A stretch of DNA of 64,000 nt, taken from the NCBI GenBank assembly GCA_023897205.1, contig JAHWDD010000009.1, forward strand, positions 1,798,001 to 1,862,000, given 5' to 3'. Under the pieces are notes generated by a model. It did no database searches. It was not told where the DNA came from and saw only the letters and a list, made by a program, of their open reading frames with translations. Position 1 is the stretch's first letter. The number at the start of each line of letters is the position of its first letter. Below are positions 54,772 through 64,000 of this stretch, piece by piece. The stretch is from Exophiala sp. HKRS030 (lineage: Eukaryota > Ascomycota > Eurotiomycetes > Chaetothyriales > Herpotrichiellaceae). A program made the translations under genes and the position numbers.

Positions 54772-57279
54772 GATCTCCTGTGGATTGTCTGACGACTCAG
54801 AACGCCTTTGCTCTCGAACAAGGTCTTGTCACATGACGGATGAATGTTGAGGCCCATGAACTCTCAGCCTGATCCGACCTAGGTAGACCGTTCTCGGCCA
54901 TCTCTAGACAAGGCTACGCCGGGTAACATTGATGAGACTTCTGATGCTACTAGCTAGTCCTAACCAGTTTAGCCTATTTCCTTTGTACGAGTCACCTGCG
55001 ATTTGTTGCCTCGAGCAATTGATTGGTAGTCCAGTCCATTGCAGCATCAACGTTCCAATAACACGAGATGCAAATGGAAACAAGTGATATGGCCCTCCAA
55101 GGTGACGAGACAATTCTGGGTCTATCTTCCCCTTCTGCCGAATATCGTCAGTCTCGTGAAGAGAATACCCATTCCATGACCGTGATGGATTGATTATTCT
55201 CCTAGTCAGGAGATATGTCGGCACTGTGGGAATGAGCTCTACAGTATCAGACTCAAAAGTTTCGATAAACTATCGCACGGGCATGGTCGGAAGTCATTTC
55301 CTGAGAACCTGAGGACAAGCCGTGTGTCCAGGCGGCTTGCGGGATACGAGCCTGAAATTCAACTCGGGTTCGTACTACGGAATGCTTAGTCACTGAGGTC
55401 AGTTCAACCTAGGGCGCACAATATGATGGTGTTCTAGAAGAACACGGCAGGGAAAACAATGATCCGGTTGAGTTATTTGCAGAATGGAAGCGACAAGAGA
55501 AGATGGTGGCCGAATGGCGTCAAAAGAGACACGAGATTGGATGCATATTTTGGGAAGGCCAGGGGTTCAATTGGAATGTCAAGAGGGATTGTTCGTCATA
55601 GCGTCCCTAATGCTTTTCGGCTCGAGCTGCAGTGGAACGTGGGCAAAGCACGATGCGACTGGACTGGTGATCTTCTCCGTTTCTTTCCCGGAATGTATGT
55701 ACAGTAATACGAGCTGAATGCATTCCATATCGTGGGCCTTGTCATGGTGGTGCGACGACGAATATCGGTCTTTTCTGCTGCCCAAATTCGTTGTGCATCT
55801 GACCCGTTATCCGTACATCAGGAGAACATGCATCGGCTATTGTTGACAGACACGAGATGATTCGAGACAGGAGATGAATATGACGACGGCCTTTCAGGAG
55901 TCGTGCATTGAGCACCGCCAAATTGTGGGGTGGCAGGCCGCTGAGACAATGCTGGTCTCACTGGACGACTAGAACGGTTACTGTGCAATTTTATGCATAG
56001 CAGTGATTGACGGTAAGCATTGGGCATACTATGGAGTACGATGATGATATTATTGTCTTCTGTTCGGAGTAACCATCGGCAACATGAAGGGTCTGGACTG
56101 GTGAGATGGAGAGCACTTCGACAAGAATGGCTCTCCAGCAGGGGGGACGAGTTGGCATCGAACAATCGAGGCTGTGAATAGAGTCTACTCGTGGATAGTG
56201 AGCGAACCGCAGCAGGTGGGATGGGAGTGTTGCGTGGTTTGATCTGCAGGGCCAGAATCATGGATCGGCTCTTTGTTTGTTCATTTGACTCTAGGATTAG
56301 GACCTCAGGGACGACGTCAACCAAGCCATCTGGACACGCTGATTTGACGCCAAATGGGCGAAATGGATGGGGGGAAGGCCACAGTGCGGGCAAAGTGAGG
56401 GTGCGAGATGTTGCCAGATGTTTGGCGACTGGGAGGGAGAGCGAAGAACTGGGATGGAACCGGGGTGGAGGGCGCAGTTTGAGCCTGTCTCTTCCATTCG
56501 ATCACAAAGCGCTCGAACTAGTGCCAGAAGGAGATTAGTTGAGGGTCTAGTGGATTGGGCTAATATTGCCGTAGTCTCCGAGTTCGTGCTGAAAAATGCG
56601 CAGTGGGTTTGCAGGCGGTCTGAGAAGTACAGTGGCCGGTGGCGAGCGATCAACGAGGGACTTTGCAGGCACCTTGGTCCCTGTTCCCGGCGACGACCGC
56701 CTTTGGGCCCCAGATGCAGGCAACTAGCGCAGCACGCGAAGGGCCACAGACCTGCCTGCGCTACTCGTGACTTCTGCGCTACTTACTAGTGCCTTTGTAC
56801 TACTGGTCCTGCTAGTGTTGTACTGGGGCTGCTGGGCGATACTAGTACCCGTTCCTACTTCTCACCCGTCCCTCGCTTTCTCTCTCTCTTTTCCCGCCCT
56901 TTCTCTTCCCGCATCTCTACGAATACCTGTAAACCACCATCCCTCCCACCGCTTCTTCCGCTACTCGTACCATCCCATTACCGCCTCTTCAATTAAAACT
57001 CGACTTCTCTCTAGTCTACCTGCCACCCTCCATACAACCTACTCTTTTATTATCCTGGTATTTCTCCGTTGCACCTCGACATTCCTATCGACATTGTTCA
57101 AATCCTGCAACAGCATAGACCAAAGCTCCGGCCGAACTACCCTGATCAGCTGACGCCCCGTCATTGTTTTGCCACATTTGATTAGCTGTTCACCCTTCGA
57201 CTCACTCGACGAAGCAGCCTTACTTTCTTCTCATCTTCTACCCAGGAAACCCTTCTACGAATCGGATCGAGTTGCAATC
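54772..57279. other. 2.5-kb region with no supported gene, ending in a pyrimidine-rich leader
   Basis: It covers the HET gene promoter and the upstream region of the gene at 57280. Open frames on both strands lack domains. From about 56860 to 57279 the plus strand is C+T-rich, probably a long 5' leader. The plus frame at 56767-57153 is a product of that bias. Confidence 0.4.
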
Positions 57280-57930
57280 ATGTCGACATTTTACTACGCC
57301 GGTCACCAACAGCACCAAGCCCAGAATCCTCACCCGATGCCGCAGTCTCACAACCACCATGGCCGCTCTCGCCGGGCACCTCGCATCTCTTCCGCCCAAA
57401 ACAACCAGAGACAATATCGAGCCCCCAAGGCGGTGAAAGAGGCGGTCATCAACGAGGCTCCTACCCTGGCGGCCTACCGACAACGATTCGAGGCCGGACG
57501 ATCTTTCGACCTGGATGACGACCTGGAATTCTGCCCGAACCTGCTAAGCTACGATGAGGTTGGTCTTGAACCTCTGTTCCTGTCGACATCTTTTACTGAC
57601 TATAAGAAGCGCCAGTCGGTAACTTCAGGATCTGACCGATCTTCATTGTCAAGCGGTTCACCGGATTCTTCGCCCCTGCAATCCCAGATTCAACCCCAAC
57701 AAATCACTCCTTCGCTCTCCCTCTCCTCTGCCGCAACATCGGCCTATGTGTCACCACCATCATATACCAACAACAACAATCACCTCAAGATTCACCAACC
57801 ATCGGCGATCCGTTCTCGCAACAACGCCATTCCAATTGTAAACCCTTCCACCGGCAACCGCATTGCAAGCCCACCATCATCCATCTCCCCAGGCATGATG
57901 CAGCAGACCACCGCTGCCCGCCGGTGGTAA
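57280..57930 (+). CDS. conserved low-complexity fungal protein of unknown function
   Basis: This single-exon gene encodes 216 residues. I chose the ATG at 57280 (MSTFYYAGHQQ) because close relatives I recall start this way; the frame is open upstream to 57169. The protein is mostly disordered (His, Gln, Ser, Pro, Asn) but has blocks that look conserved: RSRRAPR near the N-terminus, TLAAYRQRFEAGRSFDLDDDLEFCPNLLSYDE, GSDRSSLSSGSPDSSPLQSQIQP, and the ending IPIVNPSTGNRIASPPSSISPGMMQ. I believe it belongs to a widespread but uncharacterised Pezizomycotina family. The long C+T-rich leader suggests a strongly regulated transcript. It lies between the HET gene and HET-C. No catalytic residues, membrane segments or signal peptide are seen. 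Confidence 0.7.
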   Translation: MSTFYYAGHQQHQAQNPHPMPQSHNHHGRSRRAPRISSAQNNQRQYRAPKAVKEAVINEAPTLAAYRQRFEAGRSFDLDDDLEFCPNLLSYDEVGLEPLFLSTSFTDYKKRQSVTSGSDRSSLSSGSPDSSPLQSQIQPQQITPSLSLSSAATSAYVSPPSYTNNNNHLKIHQPSAIRSRNNAIPIVNPSTGNRIASPPSSISPGMMQQTTAARRW

Positions 57931-59329
57931 GAGACCTTGTTATGCTCTCTCCTCCGTGCTGGTCGTTGGTGTCGCTGTAATTGTTCCTGGGCTGGTCTGT
58001 GATGTGGTCGTCTGCCTTTGCTTCGCCGGTGTTTAACGACAACCCTACTCACGTTTTTACCTCTTTACTTTGTACATATGTATCTGACGACCTGAAAATC
58101 TATCATTTCATCGAGCGAAAGAAGGGTTTGGCGACTTTGACGACGTTTGACATCATACCAGCAGTTTTTGTCGCGAGCTACAGGAATAGGGACCCGGGGA
58201 GTATGGTGGCACAGCGATCCCAAAAGACAAAGTGTGTTTTAGCATGGAGTTCATCGAGCATATTCAGGTCAGATCAAGAGATCACGATAGACGACGACTA
58301 TCATCTGCATTATCGGCGGTGTTTGCCCACAACATGGATTTTGGGGATTTTGGGTTTTGGTTTTGATTTTTGGCTTGCACATTTGATTTATCGGTTGGTT
58401 ATGGGAGATGAGAGAGAATACAAAGATACCAGACGGTTTTGATTGGGCTTTGGGCTGGTTTATGGTGACGCTGCAGCATGAAACAAATGCACATCTCATG
58501 GGTTGAAATGGTTGGTTCTCAAAATGATGTCGAGATTTCATGGGAAATCTTTCTCTTATCCAGCAAATATTGGATGGTTGATATATGCCACCGCTCATGA
58601 GGTGTATTTCTAGTCATAGATGCTGAAAATATGATTTCTCTTTTCTGTTCAACAAGGTGCCGTTCCATGTATTTGTACGGAGTGCTCGTGCCCTGTACTG
58701 AACAGTATGTATGTACTCTTTAAGAACCCCCTTTCCATTCGCACTTGTTACCCTTCTCAGAATAGCTGTTGCGGCGTTTTTCGTTTGATACAGTTAGATC
58801 AATTAGATCAATCGATAGCTTTGCTTTCAGGTCTGCAAGGGCCTGTACTGCACACCGCAAAGCCTCATCATCATAGCAAACAGGCTGCTACGTGGCAGTG
58901 CTGAAGTGTTCAACCCCACCAGTACTGGTAACAATACTTTCACCTTCCGGAGGCTGAGTTAAAGGGCGTTTCCCGTTCGGGACAAACCGCAACAACGTCT
59001 CGTATTCCAGCCGCGCTGTCTGTTGAAGTTCATGGCATCGAAACCTTTTGCAGACTTAGCAATAAAGCATGGCTTGGGTAGTGACTTCTTAAATTGTGAG
59101 CAGTGACCAGTTTCATCAGGCCAGGTGTAGTGCATTCGTTAATTCCTGATTTAAACGAAGTTCACAACCTCTGAGGTCACTCGATCTACAGCTTTATATT
59201 CTTGGCTCCGGTCAGGCAGATGACATTCGGCCGTCCACCATTTCTTTCGCTTCCTTTTCGTTCTGCCATTGCTTCCACGCTGTTAACAATTGAGGTCGAA
59301 CGCGGAATAGAGACCAACAAGACTTAGCC
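57931..59329. other. intergenic region upstream of HET-C
   Basis: 1.4 kb hold 3' sequence of the preceding gene and the HET-C promoter. A partial TACGGAGTGC lies near 58677. No supported gene. Confidence 0.45.
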
Positions 59330-62300
59330 ATGGCGTTCAGCAGGAGTCTTCTTTTGATTCTTCTCCTCGGCCTTGTGCTTTTTACGTGTCGTGCGCATGC
59401 CTTTGGTGCTGGAAGTACGTTTTGCCACGACATCTCGCTTTCCAGAACATATCCAAAGAAAGGAAGAAGTTTAAAGCTGATATCGGAAACAGACATTGCT
59501 TCAATCTCTGCCGTGGAAGGCAAAAACTGGCGTCATGGAGATATTGAAGATGTGCTCAAAACGGTGGCATGCATCAAACATCACAAGTGGAACTCGATGA
59601 TGATCAAACGTGAGTCTTGTACAGATACTGGCTGTCCAAATGTCCTGATAAACCCGCAGGTGTATACTTTGGAAACTGGCTGAGAGGTAGGGAACCATCC
59701 CTCCCTGACTTGTGCCGTGCTGGCAGCGCTTCTCACATTCTGCAGATTATAGTCAAGCCATGGACACTGGCGCTCTCAAAAAGGCACAACCAGAGACCAT
59801 TCGTATTCTAGTTTGGCTATTGTCCTTTCTTGGTTTCGGTTATGCCACGGCCGAATTCGAGGTTACCTCCGAGAGACTTGGTGTTTATCGTCCCGAAGAG
59901 CATATCGATAATCCCAAGGACTACAATGATAACGAGGATGCTCGCCAATATGACAAACGCCTTCGAGGTCCCGTCCGTGATATTGAGCTACAGATTGACA
60001 TGGAGACTGGGATGAAGAACTACATTGCCAATGGCAAAGGAGACTGGGCAACCAGCGCGGCATACGTCAAGTACAGTTTCGAGCAAAGTATTCACCATGG
60101 GCGACTCTATACGAATGGTCGAGGCATATTCAAAGGCAAGGACGAAGAGCTTGCCGAAGCATTGAGATGTCTTGGACAAGGTCTGCATACATTGGAGGAT
60201 TTCGGCGCCCATACAAACTATGTCGAGCTGGCGTTGAGAGAGCTCGGCTTCCACAACGTCTTCCCTCATGTTGGTACCTCCACTGGAATAAACCTCCATG
60301 GCAAGCACGTCTTCCCTCTTGTCACAGGCACATTTGGCATGGTTGACTTTTATCATTCTGTTCTGGGTGAGGCGTATGTGCTCCCTGGTCCATGGTGACC
60401 GCTCCGATGCCGAGCGAGCTCACTGGACTCGTTAAATCGAATGACTCCAGTTTGCTGACCGTATCTAGGACTGACCACTTTACCCAGAGCGAGGTCAATG
60501 AGATGGACAATGCTCTCGGAACTGCGCAGCAGGCTGCAAAATCATCGAACCCTCTTTTTACCCTAGTAAAACTCTTGTCAAAGGTCCCGGGGACCAAAGA
60601 GCTATGTGATGAAGCCGAACAACTCCAAGCAAGCTCGCAAGCCCAAGCTCGTGCAAACGAACAAGCCTTTGGTGAAGGACAGCCTGGCTACAGAGGTGTC
60701 AACGACTTTGGGAATTCAACTCGTGGACTTGACGATTGGGGAACGAGCCGCGCTTCTCACGCAGGATTCCCTGGTCAACAAGGGTATGATAACAATTGGA
60801 ATGCATCGCAGCAGGGTTATCAGCAGCCTCAGCAGAATTGGGGTCAGAGTCAGCATCAGCAGTGGACAGATCCATCACAACAGAACTTCAACGCACACGA
60901 TCAGTACCCAGGTGGACAACACAACTGGCAACAACCTCAGCAAGCTCCGCAACAATCATGGGGTCAGCATCAGCAGCCTCAACAGTGGGATCAACCTGCA
61001 CAAGGTCAACAAGGTCAACAAGGTCAACAATGGAATCAACCACAAGAACAGCATACCCAGCAGGCAACTCCTGCTCAAGCTTCCCAGCAACAGCCGTCCG
61101 CCCAAGGAGGTCTTCCCGGAATGCCCAACTTTGATCCAGCCAAGACGATTGCTCAGATTTATCCTATCCTGGCATTCCGTGACAAGGTCGTCCGCGCTAT
61201 TAGTGCCATCATTGAAAAGATTCCTGGTCTCGAGGCTCTTGTGGAGCGAATCACCGAAACTCTAACCGTCTTCATTCTTTCACTTCTTGCTCCATTTGTT
61301 CGACCAGTCATTAACGCCATCTCAAAGTCTCTCCAGACTGGCAGTGAAGGAGTGATCAATTCTTCTGGCAAACACCAATACGAAGTCTGGACCAACCCTC
61401 ACTCCTCCGATCCGACCCACAGTATGTTGTCGAAAGATCACTTCAGTAACCTCCTCAACGAGCCTGCCGGCAATGTGGCTGCTGAGATTGTCAAGTTCAT
61501 CGCCCCCAGAGTCTTATATGCCTGGGAAAATCCCAATGTTCCTATTGAGCAGGTCATGCGGGACGTAGAGACCGTCTTCCACCATCCAGCAATCCGCAAT
61601 GAGCGCAACGAAGTCCACCGGAACATGTTTGCCGCAGTCAAAAATTGGGTCGATGGAATGCCTGATAGAGGAAGGAGCCTGGAAGGTGTTTTGAACTCGG
61701 AGGCGGTTCGGGCGGGCAAAAACCACAAGGCTGGCGTGAATCCACATTTGCAAAGTTCCCACACACCCCAACATCAACAGCAGCAGCAACATAGTCATGG
61801 AGGCGGATTGGGCGGCCTCGCCAGTAGTTTCTTGCCGGGCCACAATCAGCAACACGGTGGTGGCGGCGGCGGCGGTGGTAGCAGCAATCCTCTGGGGATG
61901 GTGGGAAATGTTCTCGGCAGTTTCAGTGGACAAGGAGGACATCAACAACAACAAGGAGGTCACAGTGGATCCGGCGGAGGAGGATTAGGTGGAGTTCTGT
62001 CTCTGGCTTCCAAGATGAATGTCCCTGGAGCTTCCAATGTTCAGAAATATGGCAAACTCTTTGGTTCATTTGGCGGAGGTGGTGGTAAGAGAGAGATCGG
62101 TCCCGACGGTGGTGGCGCTGATGACGATGACACCGGTGCCGACCAATACCGAGCATTTAGGAGCGAGGCCGGCGGTGCCTCGGATCTGTACGAAGCAGCT
62201 GCCAACGCCACACATTATGGAGGAGGCAACGTGCGTACTCCTAGTCCCATGCCTCAAGTTCCTGCTGGTTACGAGCAATACAGTGGTCAAGGACAAGGAG

Positions 62301-62425
62301 AAGGAGCTGGATTTGGTTATGGTCAAGAGCAGCAGCAAGGTTATCAACAATATCAGACCAATTATCAACAACCACATGAGTACGGTGGTGGTGGTGAGAG
62401 TCAAGGATATTATTATGGCCGTTGA
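59330..62425 (+). CDS. het-c: HET-C heterokaryon incompatibility protein
   Basis: The model is join(59330..59414, 59493..59609, 59660..59686, 59746..60373, 60469..62425), 937 residues, with introns of 78, 50, 59 and 95 nt and no frame break. The signal peptide covers about residues 1-24 (LLLILLLGLVLFTCRAHA), followed by FGAGNIASISAVEGKNWRHGDIEDVLK, then KRVYFGNWLRDYSQAMD, which match Neurospora HET-C and Aspergillus TinC. The conserved HTLEDFGAHTNYVELALRELG and GEATDHFTQSEVNEMDNAL motifs are present. The region after about residue 330 is Gln/Gly/Trp-rich, followed by a conserved helical segment (FRDKVVRAISAIIEKIPGLEALVERI) and a Gly/His/Gln-rich tail. In Neurospora, differences in one HET-C segment decide self and non-self recognition with the HET-domain partner PIN-C. 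A secreted or vacuolar/plasma-membrane location is implied by the signal peptide. Confidence 0.95.
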
Positions 62426-62739
62426 GTGGGAGGGATGGGAGAAATGGGAAGGGTGCTTGAAATACACCTACCCGGCAAAGAGACAACCAAAGATGATGAT
62501 GAGGTGGTTAGATCAGATTGATGATGAATGTTACAGAATATGCAATGATGAGAGGTAGAAGATTGTTTCTTTTTGATACCTAGGTGGGTTTCGTACTTGT
62601 CCGGTCCAACCCCTAGGGAAGTTTTACTTGTCGAGACAACCGTTTCACCAATCAATTGCCTTTTTCCCTCTCTTGACTACAGTCGACTTTCCGTCCGACC
62701 TCACTCGGTAGGTCGTTGTAGTAACTCATGTGCTCTTGT

Positions 62740-63495
62740 TCAGACTTCAGAGGAGCACTCGTCGTCGGTCTGTATCATCTCATGACGCGCGTACCGTTCA
62801 AGAGCGTCAATGTAAGGGAGCACCGAGATGTCGAGCCATGTGAATAGAAACTCGGCGTGACGTGAGATGGCCGTGTGGGTGTCTGGGGTAGGTGGGAGGC
62901 CAGTGAGGTGTCGGTGCGTGGCTTTCCATGAAGAAAGATCCGTAATATTGAGGGAGAGAAAGGTTGGCGGTGGTATTGTTGTGGTTTCGTCTTCGTCACT
63001 ACCATTTTGGTTGTGGTGGTGATCGCCGCCGTGGTCGTAGTGGTGGTGATGCTGACGAGGGAGAAGATGATTGATTTCATGGATCCCACCCTCACTCTCA
63101 CTTTCCATCTTCCCTCCAATCTCATCCTCACTTTCCATCTTCCTTTCAATTTCGGCATCCTCTTCAGTTTCCTCGGTCCTCGCAAATGTCAAGACCGAAT
63201 CTAGATTCGTGTCTAGATCGACCTCCGTCCTTTCCACGTCGTATTCCCAAATGATCCGGTCGTCGTCGTCGATCATCGTGGATCCATCTGGTTCGAAACC
63301 GTCGTTGACGGCTGCGAGTTCATCTTCTAGGGTTTGACGACGTCGTAGAGAAGGAGGTGGTGAAGGAGCAGGTAATAAAGTGGTGGTTTTCGATTGTCGT
63401 TGATCAATTTCATCATCGACCTCGGTCGTGATCACTTCATCGCCCACCCCGACTTTGGTGTCAACCTCATCAAAGAGACATGTCGTGATGGACAT
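62740..63495 (-). CDS. acidic hypothetical protein
   Basis: This open frame encodes 251 residues if the ATG at 63495 (MSITTCLFDEVD) is used, or 322 if the one at 63708 is used. The extra 71 residues are mostly Ile/Leu runs read from GAT and GAG triplet repeats, and I regard them as untranslated leader. The protein is highly acidic (EVDDEIDQ, DDDDRIIWEYD, RTEETEEDAEIERKMESEDE) with a His-rich patch (HHHHYDHGGDHHH). The C-terminal 65 residues look folded: WKATHRHLTGLPPTPDTHTAISRHAEFLFTWLDISVLPYIDALERYARHEMI. I do not recognise the family. It converges with HET-C, with 314 bp between stop codons. Confidence 0.55.
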   Translation of the reverse strand: MSITTCLFDEVDTKVGVGDEVITTEVDDEIDQRQSKTTTLLPAPSPPPSLRRRQTLEDELAAVNDGFEPDGSTMIDDDDRIIWEYDVERTEVDLDTNLDSVLTFARTEETEEDAEIERKMESEDEIGGKMESESEGGIHEINHLLPRQHHHHYDHGGDHHHNQNGSDEDETTTIPPPTFLSLNITDLSSWKATHRHLTGLPPTPDTHTAISRHAEFLFTWLDISVLPYIDALERYARHEMIQTDDECSSEV

Positions 63496-64000
63496 TGATT
63501 TGTTGTTGTAGTGGAGATGACATGCTCTCTTCTGCTCGCGTATGGCTGGGGACAAGAAGGGGAATAGGAGCGAAAAAAATAAAGGGAAAGTGAGAGATGG
63601 ACGGAGGAGGAGGAGGAGGAGGAGGAGGAGGAGGATGATGATGATGATGATTGGAAACTGAAAATGGAAACGAGAGACATAAAAAGTGGTCGACGACACA
63701 ACTCGCATCTCATCTGAAAAACACAGACCGCTAAGGGCTTGGTGAAGGTGGTGAAGACGGAGCTTCCAGCAGATAGATTGTACAAGACCACCGATCTGAT
63801 CAGAGAATCCACAGCTCGGAAAGGTAAGAATGCAAGGCGTACTCTAAATAGAAAACAGCTCGAAGATGATCATCAGCATCAAAAATCCATGATTATACAT
63901 ATGACAAAGTCAATACTTGGCCTCATCTAGAATACATCTCAACACCATCCCTGTCGTGATCGACAATATCTAAATCGTTATCTTCTGTCCCATCCAAAAT
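63496..64000. other. upstream region of the acidic hypothetical gene and window edge
   Basis: It contains the triplet repeats listed separately. The last 300 bp show no supported gene; a gene to the right may begin outside the window. Confidence 0.4.
63603..63651. repeat. GGA/GAT triplet microsatellite
   Basis: A run of GGA triplets passes into GAT triplets. It lies in the probable leader of the minus-strand gene ending at 62740 and reads as Ile and Leu runs on that strand. Confidence 0.95.

Overview
This is a 64 kb stretch of nuclear DNA from a filamentous ascomycete (Pezizomycotina). The genes are mostly uninterrupted or carry 1-7 short introns of 43-75 nt with GTRNGT-type donors. The marker families are typical of the group: two HET-domain genes, a HET-C gene and a fungal Zn(II)2Cys6 regulator. 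The decamer TACGGAGTAC recurs between genes. I lean towards Eurotiomycetes (possibly a Chaetothyriales-like black yeast), but the sequence alone does not settle the order. I see no virus, plasmid or intact transposon.

Layout. 1-7.5 kb: a Pus9/Rib2-type pseudouridine synthase, ribosomal protein eL32, a Gfo/Idh/MocA oxidoreductase and a haem-oxygenase-like protein. 7.5-17.2 kb: a gene-poor stretch holding one isolated gene for a two-module cysteine-rich protein, with most of the TACGGAGTAC motifs. 17.2-38 kb: a dense housekeeping block of URB1 (60S biogenesis), an EF-hand alternative NAD(P)H dehydrogenase, the cohesin loader SCC2/Mis4, Pol I subunit RPA12, deoxyhypusine hydroxylase, the U5 snRNP protein DIB1, the GPI-anchor deacetylase GPI12 and a mitochondrial AEP2/ATP13-like protein. 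38.6-47.5 kb: an accessory island with a HET-domain gene, then an FAD monooxygenase and an alpha/beta hydrolase sharing a divergent promoter, then a Zn2Cys6 regulator. 47.8-52.4 kb: LSM3 (four exons), a GTPBP1-like GTPase and a TMEM42/EamA-like membrane protein. 52.6-64 kb: a second HET-domain gene, a conserved low-complexity protein, HET-C and an acidic unknown.

The most notable result is in the accessory island. The eight-exon model of the Zn2Cys6 regulator keeps frame from start to stop (2370 nt, a multiple of three), with one in-frame TGA exactly where the fifth zinc-binding cysteine should be. The divergent promoter of the two neighbouring enzyme genes carries four direct CGG triplets in 21 bp, the half-site such regulators recognise. 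This looks like a small catabolic or metabolite cluster whose local regulator is freshly broken, misassembled or recoded. The second theme is incompatibility: HET-C lies about 4.6 kb from a HET-domain gene, which recalls the het-c/pin-c pairing of Neurospora.

Exon boundaries were worked out by eye from splice signals, frame and family knowledge. No database search was run.
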